Shown here: piece after piece, positions 33,099 through 42,004 of the stretch | How positions within the stretch are numbered: position 1 is the stretch's first letter | How the letters are laid out: each line of letters starts with the position of its first letter | Source: G963662905 sp963662905 | GTDB taxonomy: Bacteria; Bacteroidota; Bacteroidia; Bacteroidales; WRLA01 | Direction: 5' to 3' | DNA: 64,000 bases | Assembly: GCA_963662905.2 (NCBI GenBank) | Contig: CAXXFD010000002.1 | Location: forward strand, 744,001-808,000 | Notes under the pieces: model-generated | What the model was told of the DNA's origin: nothing | Databases searched by the model: none | What the model saw: the letters and a program-made list of their open reading frames with translations, nothing else | Translations under genes and position numbers: made by a program

Positions 33099-35143
33099 TA
33101 AAATGCTTTTGGAATCATAAAACGGGCCTTTGTCCCAAAACCTTTTTCTGATTCAAAACGAAAATCCCCATCCAATTTTTTCGCCCGCTCATCCATATTT
33201 CCAAATCCCTGTCCATGACGCTCTTCGCTTATATCAAAACCTTTTCCGTCATCTTCAACCCGAAGTACCGTATGTTCCTCATCGCTGTACAAATAGATAT
33301 GGATATTACTGGCATTGGAATGCTTAATTGCATTTCCGAGCAGTTCCTGAAAAGCAGAGAACAAATCGATCTTTATTTCATCGGAAAGTTTTTCTATACC
33401 GCTATTTTCTTCCATTTCAAAAACAATCCTTGCTGTTTGGCTATGCTGTACCCTTTCGATATATCTTTTACACTGCGCGCCCAGATTATCTTTAAGCACA
33501 TAAGAAAATGACAGTTCATAGGAGGCCACCCGGGCAAGTTTGTCCATCAGTTCCAGGTTTTCCTCAACTTTGACCAGATCTTCTCTTTCTTGTTCATTTT
33601 CAATATTTTTACGCACAGTGCCTACAGATTTTCGTACAATGCCAATCAGGTGCGCAAGATTATCATGCAGGATACGAGCCACCCTTTGCCTTTCCTGCAT
33701 TTGTGTTTCCAGGCGGATTTTCTGGCTGCGGATATAATTTTCCTGTTCCAGCCTTTTTAGTCGGTCTTTATGGATTCTCCAACGGTAAAATACGATGAGC
33801 AAAATAATGGCCAAAGCACCAACAGCCGTAATGATTGTATAGAGCCGGCTCTTTTTTTCGTGCATTAACTCGTTTTCTTTTTCGAGCATCTGCAAATCAT
33901 GTTTATACTGTTCCTCAGCGCGGGTTTGCCTTTGGATGTTTTCCTCATTAAGGATACTGTCGGCACGGGCTTTGAAGATGCGCTCATATTCCAGTGCTTT
34001 TGGGTAATCCTTCATTTCTTCATAAAGCATGCTCATTTTTTGGGCAAGGTCTTTCTGCTGCTCGAGGAAACCGTTTTCGATGGCAATCTGAAAAGCCTCA
34101 GAGGTAATCTCCAATGATTCAGTAAGTTTAGTCTGCAAGCTAAGGATATTTCCTTTTAACCTAAGGGCATGCACATAAGGATGGATATTTTTGTTTTTCC
34201 TGAAAAAGATAATAGCCGGATCCAGATAATAAAGCGCACTATCTAATTGATCTTTCAGCATAAAAACTGATGCAATATTCATATTCGATACTGCAATACC
34301 ATATTGATTGTTCATTGCCTTGCGATACTTCATAGCTTTCTTATAAACATTTATAGCCTTATCAAATTTACCCTGAGCTTCATAAATGGTTCCCATATTG
34401 TTCAGGTCTTCCGACAATGCAAAGTGATTACCAATTGAATCCCAGTAAGGCATGGCCTTTTCATATGCTATAATGGCTGAGTCATATCTATCCATCTGGG
34501 CATAAAGTGATCCCATTCTACTTAAACTAATATTTCTCCAATATTTGTCGCCACCTTTTTCAAAGCGTATCAATCCCGCAAAAAGCAATTCGAGGGCTTT
34601 GGAATACTCCCCTTTCCTGCTGTAAACAAATGACATACTAACAAGCGTCTTGCCCGCGGAAACCGAAAGACCTTCTGCCAACTGATAGTCCAAAGCCTGC
34701 TGTTCCAGTATTAGTGCAGAATCAAGCCGATCCGTCATAATAAGAACATTCGCCATAACCATCAAAGATTTTGCCCAGGAATCACTTGGCCCTGTTGCGC
34801 CAAACAAACGATTGGAAGCACGAAAATATAACATAGCAGAATCATATTCACCCTTGAGGTAATAACTCTCTCCTATCCAAGTATTTGCCATTGCCTCACC
34901 TTTGTTGTTTTCTGCCAGACGTGCGTAATCGAGCATTCGGCGTGCATACTTCCGTGCACTATCCGGCTGCATATCTTTAAAGGCCAACGAAATCTCCTCC
35001 GCTATCTTCATTTTTTCCAGTAGATCCTCTTTATTATTCAATTCATTTTTTAGGCTATCAACTTTTGAAGATGATTGCGCATGAACGATCAGCGGGCATA
35101 TAACGATCCAAATAATCACAAATAAAATCCTACTTGCTAGCAT
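33098..35143 (-). CDS. TPR-containing sensor histidine kinase (HisKA_3)
   Basis: 681 aa. The signal peptide ends PLIVHAQ near 22. About eight tetratricopeptide repeats (residues 55-395, e.g. ALELLFAGLIRFEKGGDKYW and AINVYKKAMKYRKAMNNQYG) form a periplasmic sensor. A coiled coil precedes one membrane span (TIITAVGALAIILLIVFY, about 432-450). The HisKA_3 dimerisation helix has the phospho-His in ERQRVARILHDNLAHL near 490. The ATPase domain has ELLGNAIKHS near 592, VEDDGKGFD near 622 and GFGNMDERAKKL near 640. This is the NarX/DesK type that pairs with NarL regulators, consistent with the overlapping downstream gene. The signal sensed is unknown. Confidence 0.9.
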   Translation of the reverse strand: MLASRILFVIIWIVICPLIVHAQSSSKVDSLKNELNNKEDLLEKMKIAEEISLAFKDMQPDSARKYARRMLDYARLAENNKGEAMANTWIGESYYLKGEYDSAMLYFRASNRLFGATGPSDSWAKSLMVMANVLIMTDRLDSALILEQQALDYQLAEGLSVSAGKTLVSMSFVYSRKGEYSKALELLFAGLIRFEKGGDKYWRNISLSRMGSLYAQMDRYDSAIIAYEKAMPYWDSIGNHFALSEDLNNMGTIYEAQGKFDKAINVYKKAMKYRKAMNNQYGIAVSNMNIASVFMLKDQLDSALYYLDPAIIFFRKNKNIHPYVHALRLKGNILSLQTKLTESLEITSEAFQIAIENGFLEQQKDLAQKMSMLYEEMKDYPKALEYERIFKARADSILNEENIQRQTRAEEQYKHDLQMLEKENELMHEKKSRLYTIITAVGALAIILLIVFYRWRIHKDRLKRLEQENYIRSQKIRLETQMQERQRVARILHDNLAHLIGIVRKSVGTVRKNIENEQEREDLVKVEENLELMDKLARVASYELSFSYVLKDNLGAQCKRYIERVQHSQTARIVFEMEENSGIEKLSDEIKIDLFSAFQELLGNAIKHSNASNIHIYLYSDEEHTVLRVEDDGKGFDISEERHGQGFGNMDERAKKLDGDFRFESEKGFGTKARFMIPKAF

Positions 35144-35491
35144 ATCTTGAGTTTTTAGAAATAAATTGAATGGCTGCTGCTATAAAGATAGGCATTTATC
35201 ATTCACAAAAAAATAACAAGGCACATTTTTTTTAAAAAGGAATCGAATTCGAGCTGAAAATATCTCAAAGCATTCTCGATTTTATTATGATTGATTGGTT
35301 TTCGTTCTTTAAATTCCCAATTCGATCAAAAAACTTATATTCCAGCAGAAAATCATAATTTTGCAGTAAATTAGCGTTAATTAGAAAAAACGAAACAGTT
35401 TATGATTCCGGCTGTTTTAATTTTGGTGAACTTTGGCTGAAAAGTTTTTTCGGTATTTTTCATCATCAAGAAAAAAGAGAAAGGATAGCGC
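35144..35491. other. Divergent intergenic region, kinase and mutL operon promoters
   Basis: 348 nt, AT-rich, between the divergent histidine kinase and the mutL operon. Two plus-strand TAATTTTG boxes (35356-35363, 35418-35425) fit the Bacteroidota -7 consensus but lack a TTG at -33 spacing. No small ORF worth calling was seen. Confidence 0.5.
35418..35425 (+). promoter_or_regulatory. -7 box upstream of the mutL operon
   Basis: TAATTTTG matches TAnnTTTG fully; a second identical box lies at 35356-35363. Neither has a TTG at the usual distance, so which one is used (if either) is open. The first gene starts at 35492. Confidence 0.3.
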
Positions 35492-35770
35492 ATGAAAACC
35501 AGTATGTTCCACCGCCCAAAGCCGCGGCAGTTTAATTACAAACCGGTCTATTATAATCCGAAAGAGGATGAAATGGAGGCCAAACGTAAAGCGATGGGCT
35601 TATCAGAAAACATGAATTCGGAGGAGCGCATACGGGCAAGGTTGCGTTATCAATGGGAGAAAAAACGGGAAAAAGCCAAAGTGCGCCGCCAGCAAAATAC
35701 ACGCATTATCCTTTATATTGCGGCAATTGCGGCCTTGATTTATATGATTTATTCGGGAAAACTCTTTTAG
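35492..35770 (+). CDS. Conserved small membrane-anchored protein upstream of mutL
   Basis: 92 aa. It is strongly basic: MKTSMFHRPKPRQFNYKPVY at the start, then a charged amphipathic stretch (EERIRARLRYQWEKKREK), one C-terminal hydrophobic helix (IILYIAAIAALIYMIYSG) and the end KLF. It would be a tail-anchored inner-membrane protein with a basic cytoplasmic face. I know no function. It is the first gene of the run leading to mutL (15 nt), and small proteins of this kind commonly precede mutL in Bacteroidota. Confidence 0.65.
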   Translation: MKTSMFHRPKPRQFNYKPVYYNPKEDEMEAKRKAMGLSENMNSEERIRARLRYQWEKKREKAKVRRQQNTRIILYIAAIAALIYMIYSGKLF

Positions 35771-35785
35771 CAAGCACCAGAGCCT

Positions 35786-37645
35786 ATGTCTGATATTATC
35801 CGACTGCTGCCCGATTCTGTGGCCAACCAGATTGCCGCAGGTGAAGTTATACAACGTCCGGCTTCCGCTGTAAAAGAGCTGCTCGAAAACTCGGTTGACA
35901 GCGGAGCAAAGCTGGTGGAACTGCACCTGCGCGATGCAGGCAAAAGCCTGATACAAGTGAGCGACGACGGTTGCGGCATGTCAGAAACCGATGCGCGTAT
36001 GGCTTTTGAACGCCATGCTACAAGCAAATTGCGCTCTGCCGATGACCTTTTCAATATCCGCACTTTGGGATTTCGGGGTGAAGCACTGGCATCCATTGCC
36101 GCTGTGGCACAAGTTGAACTAAAAACCCGCCTGCATGATGAGGAGCTGGGATGCTGCATCCGCATCGAAGGAGCCGAAATCAAAAGTCAGGAAGCCTGCG
36201 CCGGTAATGCAGGAACAAGCATCATCATCAAAAACCTCTTCTTCAATATCCCTGCACGCCGCAAATTCCTGAAATCAAACAATACTGAGCTGCGGCATAT
36301 TATCGAAGAATTTCAAAGGGTGGCATTGGTCAATCCGGAGGTTGCCTTCCATATGTACCATAACAACAAAGTTGTTTTTCAGCTCAATAAAACAACGCTC
36401 AAGCAACGCATTGTCAACATCTTTGGCAACCAGTACAACAAAAGGCTGCTGCCTGTTGAAATTAATACGGGCGATGTGAATATCAGCGGTTTTATTGTGC
36501 ATCCGCATCATGCAAAAAAAGTTCGGGGCGAACAGTATTTCTTTTGCAATAAACGTTTCATCCGCTCGCCTTATCTGAACCATGCCGTTGAAAATGCCTG
36601 CAGGGAGCTATTGCCCGACAAAGCCTTTCCGGGATTTTTTATTTATATGGAAGTGGATCCGGGCAGCATCGACATCAACATACATCCTACGAAAACCGAA
36701 GTTAAGTTTTCGGAAGAAAAATCGGTTTATGCGTTCCTGCACTCGGCTGTGAAGCAAGCACTTGGAAAATTTAATATTACGCCTTCGCTGGATTTTACGG
36801 AAGATGTCAACAGCGGCCTGATCCCGCCAAAGCATGAAATGCCGGTGCGCATGCCGACCATCAGTGTAAATCCGGATTACAATCCTTTTGAGCAGCCTGA
36901 TTTCCGCGGCAGAAAAGATCCACGCACCGAACGCAATGAAGAAAACTGGGACAAACTTTTCGATCTGGCATACAAAAAACATGATGCACATTTTTCGATC
37001 GATGATGAAACACCTGTTTCCGGTTTGGAAAAGCCGGTTCAGACTATCCGTCCCGACTGGAATGAAAACCGGGAAGAATTTACCGACAAAAAAATATTCC
37101 AGTTTGGTGGCGCCTACATCATTTCCAATGTAAAATCAGGTTTGATGATCATTGACCAGAAGCGCGCACAGGAACGCATCCTTTTTGAGCACTTTCTTAA
37201 AAAAATGGGCAGCGGATCGATCAGTACACAACAATTGCTTTTTCCGCAAACCGTTGCACTCAGCCCCGACGAATTTGCATTGCTGAATGAAATCCGTGAC
37301 GAACTCAAACAATTGGGTTTCGACATTGCCGATTTTGGCCCGAATACGATTATCGTAAACGGCAGTCCGCACGATATTGAAATCTCTGATATCCGGCTCA
37401 GCCTGGAGCGCATACTCGAAAATTACCGCACAGAAAAAACCGATCTTAATATTGATAAAAAAACCCGCATCGCAGCCTCGCTGGCAAAAAACCTTTCTGT
37501 TGGCAGCAACAAAAAGATGAACGAGCAGGAGATGAACCACATCATCGACAAACTTTTTGCCTGCCAGGCACCGGAAATCAGCCCTTCGGGCAAGAAAATT
37601 GTACGTATTTTGCGCAAAGACGATTTATTTGACTTATTGACTTAA
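35786..37645 (+). CDS. mutL: DNA mismatch repair protein MutL
   Basis: 619 aa. The N-terminal GHKL ATPase is complete: IAAGEVIQRPASAVKELLEN, VSDDGCGM near 57, and FRGEALASIAAVA near 94. The transducer domain (KKVRGEQYFFCNKRFIRSP) follows to about 335, then a linker and the C-terminal dimerisation domain. In that domain the endonuclease motif DQHA(x)2E(x)4E reads DQKRAQERILFE (His lost, acidic residues kept), and the usual CPHGRP is SPSGKK. MutL couples MutS mismatch recognition to strand removal. The start is 15 nt after the small protein; the rhomboid gene begins 3 nt after the stop. Confidence 0.94.
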   Translation: MSDIIRLLPDSVANQIAAGEVIQRPASAVKELLENSVDSGAKLVELHLRDAGKSLIQVSDDGCGMSETDARMAFERHATSKLRSADDLFNIRTLGFRGEALASIAAVAQVELKTRLHDEELGCCIRIEGAEIKSQEACAGNAGTSIIIKNLFFNIPARRKFLKSNNTELRHIIEEFQRVALVNPEVAFHMYHNNKVVFQLNKTTLKQRIVNIFGNQYNKRLLPVEINTGDVNISGFIVHPHHAKKVRGEQYFFCNKRFIRSPYLNHAVENACRELLPDKAFPGFFIYMEVDPGSIDINIHPTKTEVKFSEEKSVYAFLHSAVKQALGKFNITPSLDFTEDVNSGLIPPKHEMPVRMPTISVNPDYNPFEQPDFRGRKDPRTERNEENWDKLFDLAYKKHDAHFSIDDETPVSGLEKPVQTIRPDWNENREEFTDKKIFQFGGAYIISNVKSGLMIIDQKRAQERILFEHFLKKMGSGSISTQQLLFPQTVALSPDEFALLNEIRDELKQLGFDIADFGPNTIIVNGSPHDIEISDIRLSLERILENYRTEKTDLNIDKKTRIAASLAKNLSVGSNKKMNEQEMNHIIDKLFACQAPEISPSGKKIVRILRKDDLFDLLT

Positions 37646-37648
37646 ACT

Positions 37649-38490
37649 ATGAATCAACAATATTACCGCCCAGGCGGATTTCGTATTTTACCGCCCGTTG
37701 TTAAGAACTTATTGATTATCAACGGCTTGTTTTTTCTTGCCACATTGAGTTTGGGGCAGGCTTTTAACATTGATTTGAACGATATCCTTGGGCTGCATTA
37801 TTTTGCCAGCGAAAAATTCAATCCCATCCAATTGGTCACCTATATGTTTTTGCATGGCGACCTGATGCATATCCTTTTCAATATGTTTGCACTTTGGATG
37901 TTTGGAAAAACACTGGAAGAGGTTTGGGGTTCCAAACGTTTCCTGACCTACTACATGATTACGGGCATGGAGCAGCTGTTTTTCATTATCTGATTTATTG
38001 GTACGAAATCAGTCCGGTGCTGCATCAGATCGATGCCTTTTTAAACAATCCATCTATTCCGGCATTTGTTGAATTTCAGCGTTCTGATTTTTTCCAGGTA
38101 AGTTCATACGACATTATGAACAATTTCAATGAGTTCCGTATAAAATACAACGCCATAGTACACACAAACCCAACGGAAGCCCTGCAAATGGCCATTGATT
38201 TCACGCATCAGTACCGCATTGATTTCCTCAATGCACCGGTTATTGTTGGCGCATCGGGGGCCGTATTTGGTTTGCTGCTTGCCTTTGGGATGATGTTTCC
38301 CAATGCACTTATTTATGTTTATTTTGCCATTCCCATTAAAGCCAAATGGTTTGTGATTATCTATGGCGCCCTGGAGCTCTATTCAGGCTTTTCCGGTTCC
38401 CAAAGCAATATCGCACACTTTGCACACCTCGGAGGTATGATTTTTGGGTATTTCCTCATCATCTACTGGAAAAAGAAAAGACAATTATGA
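37649..38490 (+). pseudogene. Rhomboid-family intramembrane protease, frameshifted
   Basis: Two overlapping frames together spell one rhomboid protein of about 280 aa. Frame 2 gives MNQQYYRPGGFRILPPVVKN to FLTYYMITG and then stops at 37991-37993; frame 1 continues with GAAVFHYLIYWYEISP to the end at 38490. Restoring one G in the run near 37969-37971 (GGCATGGAGCA) joins them. Catalytic Ser (VGASGAVFG) and His (AHFAHLGG) both lie after the shift, so a truncated product would be inactive. A sequencing or assembly error is possible, since neither half shows other damage. It lies 3 nt after mutL and overlaps the next rhomboid gene by 4 nt. Confidence 0.85.
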
Positions 38491-39425
38491 GAACGAACAA
38501 TCCATTTGGCAATCACGGGGCATATCAGCAGCGCAACCCCTTTGATGATATAAAACGTTTTTTCAAAAACGGAAGCATGCTGTCTAAACTCATGGCTTAC
38601 AACATCATTGTTTGGCTCAGCATTGCCATAATCGGGGTTTTTGCCTTTTTGTTTGGTTCCACAACTGCCTTTATCGATGGCTTTATCACCAAATGGTTTG
38701 CCGTTCCCGCCGACCTGAGCAATCTGATACAAGCTCCCTGGACGCTTTTCACCTATATGTTTTTGCATATTGATTTCTTTCACATCCTCTTCAATATGCT
38801 CTGGCTGTATTGGTTTGGCAGCATTTTTACCCAATATCTGACAAAGCGTCAGCTCCTGAACACCTATATTATTGGTGGATTGGCTGGAGCAGCACTTTAT
38901 ATTCTTGCTTTCAATATTTTTCCTGCTTTCAGCGATGTTTTGCCGTTTTCGAGGGCTTTGGGCGCCTCGGCCAGTGTGATGGCCATTGTTGTGGCCATCA
39001 GTTTTTATGTGCCTGATTACAATATCCAGCTGCTGTTTATTGGCCGCATCAAGCTATTGTATTTTGCTTTGATTTACCTTGTTATGGATTTCCTGATGAT
39101 CAAAAGCGGCAATGCAGGCGGACATATCGCGCATCTTGGCGGCGCTCTTTATGGTATTGCTTTCGCGATGATGCTGCGCAAAGGGAAAGACCTCGGCAGC
39201 ATGATGAGTTTTCAGTGGTTCCGCAAAATGTTCTACAAACCGCGCATGCAGGCCAAACCCGGCAATAATCAGGATGCGCGCCCCAAAACAGATGACCAAT
39301 ACAGCTACGATAAAGCAAAACAACAGCAGGAAATAGACCGTATTTTGGATAAAATTGCCAAATCGGGTTACAGCAGCCTGACACGTGAAGAAAAAGACAA
39401 ATTGTTTAATGTGAGCAAAAAATAA
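38487..39425 (+). CDS. Rhomboid-family intramembrane serine protease
   Basis: 312 aa from the ATG at 38487, which overlaps the TGA of the previous rhomboid frame (ATGA). Six membrane helices are visible; features include the HIDFFHILFNMLWLYWFG loop near residue 90, catalytic Ser in LGASASVMAI near 154, and His in GHIAHLGGALYG near 214. The C-terminal cytoplasmic tail (about 235-312) is hydrophilic and ends in a helical TREEKDKLFNVSKK. Such proteases cut transmembrane segments within the bilayer; substrates are unknown. Paired rhomboid genes after mutL followed by an EEP phosphatase are a conserved Bacteroidota arrangement. Confidence 0.9.
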   Translation: MRTNNPFGNHGAYQQRNPFDDIKRFFKNGSMLSKLMAYNIIVWLSIAIIGVFAFLFGSTTAFIDGFITKWFAVPADLSNLIQAPWTLFTYMFLHIDFFHILFNMLWLYWFGSIFTQYLTKRQLLNTYIIGGLAGAALYILAFNIFPAFSDVLPFSRALGASASVMAIVVAISFYVPDYNIQLLFIGRIKLLYFALIYLVMDFLMIKSGNAGGHIAHLGGALYGIAFAMMLRKGKDLGSMMSFQWFRKMFYKPRMQAKPGNNQDARPKTDDQYSYDKAKQQQEIDRILDKIAKSGYSSLTREEKDKLFNVSKK

Positions 39426-40514
39426 TTGGCCGATAAAAAATCACCGGGATGTGTCGTTAAACTGTTGGTGCTTATCAACAGTTTGTTTGTGTTTGCCCTG
39501 ATTTTTGCCAGTCTGGTGCATTTTATCCCACCCGATAAAATGGCCTTCCCCGCGCTTCTCGGACTTCCTTACATCTACATCGTGCTCAGCAATTTGCTTT
39601 TTGTGGTCACCTGGTTGTTCATCAAAAAGCGCTATGCACTCCTGTCCCTGCTTCCCCTGCTCCTTTTTCTTGGAATGATCCAGCGGCATTTCAGATTTTC
39701 TTCCGATCAGGCTTCAAGCGATGGAGAAAGCATTAAAATACTGACTTACAATACAAAAAACAGCAACAACAACGAAGCTTTTTTTAATTTCATACGCACA
39801 GAAAACCCGGACATCCTTTTCCTTCAGGAAATTCCATCCGAAGACAAAAACGGCCAAAATATACTCGAAGAATTATCAAAACGGACGGAATTGCCCCGCT
39901 ACCATTATCAAAAATACTATGGAAATTCCTACGGGCGCAATGCCAATTCTATGGCCACTTTTACGCATTATCCCATTATCAGGCGCAAATCCATTATGGA
40001 CAAAAACCGACGTATTGGCCTGTTTACCGATATGCTGATTGATGGGGACACCATCCGTGCCTTTAATGTGCATTTACAATCCATCCATTTTGGCGCTAAC
40101 GATATTGACCTTGTCAACCGGATTAGTGCCAACAACCTCAGCAGCCTCGACAGCACAGCAAAAAGCAAAGTCGGGCGCATTTTTGGCAAACTAAAGGAGG
40201 CTTTCAGTAAAAGGGCAGCACAAAGCAGACAGATAAGGGAGCTGATTGCGCAAAGCCCTTATCCTGTGATTGTTGGCGGTGATTTCAACGATACGCCCGC
40301 ATCATACGCTTATGCGCAGGTCAGCAAAAACCTGAACGACAGTTATTGCCAAAGCGGCTCAGGCAGCGGAAAAACCTACAAAGGAATGCTTCCGGCACTG
40401 CGCATCGACTACATCCTCTTTTGCGATAAATGGCACGCATCAAACCATCAGGTGCATAAAACCGGCAAAAGCGACCATTATCCGGTTTCTACGGAATTGA
40501 TTACGAACGAATAG
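39426..40514 (+). CDS. Membrane-anchored endonuclease/exonuclease/phosphatase (EEP) family protein, TTG start
   Basis: 362 aa, starting at a TTG directly after the rhomboid stop; the first ATG would delete membrane helix 1. The N-terminus holds three helices (VKLLVLINSLFVFALIFASL; YIYIVLSNLLFVVTWLFI; ALLSLLPLLLFLGMI). The EEP domain starts near 100 with ILTYNTKNSNN and has FLQEIPSE (metal Glu), AFNVHLQSIHF, VIVGGDFNDTPASYAY (Asp/Asn pair) and KSDHYPV (catalytic His). These metal-dependent enzymes cut phosphodiesters of nucleic acids, lipids or inositides; the substrate here is unknown. It is the last gene of the mutL operon. Confidence 0.88.
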   Translation: MADKKSPGCVVKLLVLINSLFVFALIFASLVHFIPPDKMAFPALLGLPYIYIVLSNLLFVVTWLFIKKRYALLSLLPLLLFLGMIQRHFRFSSDQASSDGESIKILTYNTKNSNNNEAFFNFIRTENPDILFLQEIPSEDKNGQNILEELSKRTELPRYHYQKYYGNSYGRNANSMATFTHYPIIRRKSIMDKNRRIGLFTDMLIDGDTIRAFNVHLQSIHFGANDIDLVNRISANNLSSLDSTAKSKVGRIFGKLKEAFSKRAAQSRQIRELIAQSPYPVIVGGDFNDTPASYAYAQVSKNLNDSYCQSGSGSGKTYKGMLPALRIDYILFCDKWHASNHQVHKTGKSDHYPVSTELITNE

Positions 40515-40722
40515 CGCAAATAATCAGTTGTGATATTTTTTATTACAGCGGTCAAAGCTTAACACAAATAGAAAAAGGCACTCTGATCAATAACAGGGAC
40601 TTTCTCGAAAGAAAGTTTGACACTGATCAAAATACCCTTTCAATGGACAAAAATAATAGATTAATCGACATTTTGTAAGTTAATTCTTCAAAATTTGCAG
40701 ATGAATAAGGTAAACCCTTTAA

Positions 40723-40827
40723 AGAATATCTGATATTCAGATTGAAATAATGAATTCAGGCCATTTTATTGGTATTGAAAAGAAAGACAGCGTGAATAAG
40801 ATTATCGGGGAATTTTTAGATTTATAA
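40723..40827 (+). pseudogene. Remnant of an alpha/beta-hydrolase C-terminus
   Basis: One frame reads IQIEIMNSGHFIGIEKKDSV then NKIIGEFLDL and stops. The SGHF-x-x-x-EK pattern followed by a helix ending EFL is the usual C-terminus of alpha/beta hydrolases, including the catalytic His (GHF). A TAA directly upstream and the absence of the rest of the fold mean only a fragment survives. Short length makes chance resemblance possible. Confidence 0.4.
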
Positions 40828-40897
40828 ATAAACACAAGTGGCTGTATTCTAAATAACGGATGATCGTTAAGATTATAAGTTTTATTCAAAAAACTTA

Positions 40898-41093
40898 TAG
40901 ATTTCTCAGTCGGCAATGCCTTTCAGGCATAAACCTCCATCGAAATGACCATTTTAAAGGTTATTTTGCAGGGGCAGGGCAGATAGCGGGCGCGGAACGC
41001 CCGCTATCTGCCCTGCCCCTGCTTCCTGACAATAAAAAACGGTCATTTCGACCAAAACACAAAGCAAAGCGGAGTGTTGCCGGGAGAAATCTA
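40898..41093. mobile_element. MITE-like nested palindromic element, 196 bp
   Basis: The ends are inverted repeats: TAGATTTCTC (40898-40907) and GAGAAATCTA (41084-41093), continued inward by a CGGCAA/TTGCCG match. Inside are CGAAATGACC (40941-40950) and GGTCATTTCG (41041-41050), and in the centre a perfect 25-bp stem (40968-40992 with 40998-41022, 5-nt loop). The right part (GTCATTTCGACC ... GGAG ... GAGAAATCT) resembles a repeat I remember as widespread in Bacteroidota genomes. It has no coding capacity, so it would depend on a transposase elsewhere. Confidence 0.75.
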
Positions 41094-41402
41094 AACTTCC
41101 TTATAAACTTATGTAAATAAGTGGCTTCTAGATGAAACGGGTCGTGATTCGATGTTCTTTGATTATCTAATCCATTGGTAATTGCGCTGTGAATCAACCT
41201 ATATTTAGATTACAGCCACACCAGTTAATCCACACAATCAAAGTTCTATGATTAAATTATTGACGATAGCGATTCACCGGAAAAATACCTGCAATTACTT
41301 TCGACAATCCAAAAACCTGGATCAAAGACAAATTCAAGCATAGAAGATAAATCCTGCGCTTCAAATTTATCCGGTATTCGGTCATAAATCAACACTTAAT
41401 TG

Positions 41403-41410
41403 TACTTTTG
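41403..41410 (+). promoter_or_regulatory. -7 promoter box of the acyltransferase/TonB-receptor operon
   Basis: TACTTTTG fits TAnnTTTG exactly. A TTC at 41377-41379 is the nearest -33 candidate (23-nt spacer). The box covers the possible TTG start at 41408, so it argues for the ATG at 41432. Confidence 0.55.
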
Positions 41411-41431
41411 CGGCTCAAACACTATTGGAGA

Positions 41432-42004
41432 ATGAGGAGCACTTTAAGCAAAATGATTATCCGTGCCGCCGGCTGGAAGATTATCGGGCAATTTCCCGAT
41501 ATTCAGAAAGCCGTGCTGATTATGGCGCCGCATACCAGCCTTTGGGACTGGATCTGGGGCCGGCTGTTCTTTTTTGCTTACAGAAAGAAAACCTACATCC
41601 TCATAAAAGAAAAATATTTCTTCTTCCCTTTGGGTATGATCCTGCGTGCTACAGGCGGCGTGCCTGTTCCGTGTACCGGCGATGCATCGTTTATGCAACG
41701 TCTGTTGAAACTCTTCAAAGAAAAAGAAGATATTTATCTCACAATCACGCCCGAAGGCACACGAAAAAAAGTAACAAACTGGCGCACCGGATTTTACCGT
41801 ATTGCAAGCAATCTTGAAATCCCTGTAATTATGGGATTTATCGATTACCAAAAACGCGAAATGGGCGTTGGCCCGGTGCTTCATCCCACAGGCAATAAAG
41901 ATGAAGACCTGCAAAAGGTCTATGATTTTTACCGGAACATTGGCGCACAACATCCGGAAAAATTTGCCGTTCCTCAAACGAAACCCCCAATTTTACAATC
42001 ATGA
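41432..42004 (+). CDS. Lysophospholipid (1-acylglycerol-3-phosphate) acyltransferase family protein
   Basis: 190 aa from the ATG at 41432. The PlsC-type motifs are visible: block I HTSLWDW (HxxxxD) near residue 37, GGVPV near 83, and TPEGTRKKVTNWRTGFYRIA near 109 with the EGTR phosphate-binding motif. It transfers an acyl chain to a lysophospholipid or related acceptor at the inner membrane; the small size is typical of the Bacteroidota subgroup whose acceptor is not defined. Its stop overlaps the ATG of the TonB receptor (ATGA), so they are co-translated. Confidence 0.88.
   Translation: MRSTLSKMIIRAAGWKIIGQFPDIQKAVLIMAPHTSLWDWIWGRLFFFAYRKKTYILIKEKYFFFPLGMILRATGGVPVPCTGDASFMQRLLKLFKEKEDIYLTITPEGTRKKVTNWRTGFYRIASNLEIPVIMGFIDYQKREMGVGPVLHPTGNKDEDLQKVYDFYRNIGAQHPEKFAVPQTKPPILQS

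Larger units (their letters stand above)
40515..41431. other. Gene-poor region with remnant and palindromic element
   Basis: 917 nt with no intact gene. It holds an alpha/beta-hydrolase-like C-terminal remnant (40723-40827), a MITE-like palindrome (40898-41093) and the promoter of the acyltransferase gene (41403-41410). A frame running from the EEP 3' end through 40515-40679 is open but has no start codon in the gap and matches nothing I know. Confidence 0.6.

Noticed and set aside
41408..41431. TTG start for the acyltransferase
   Set aside because: The TTG overlaps the TACTTTTG promoter box; the ATG at 41432 fits the protein family.
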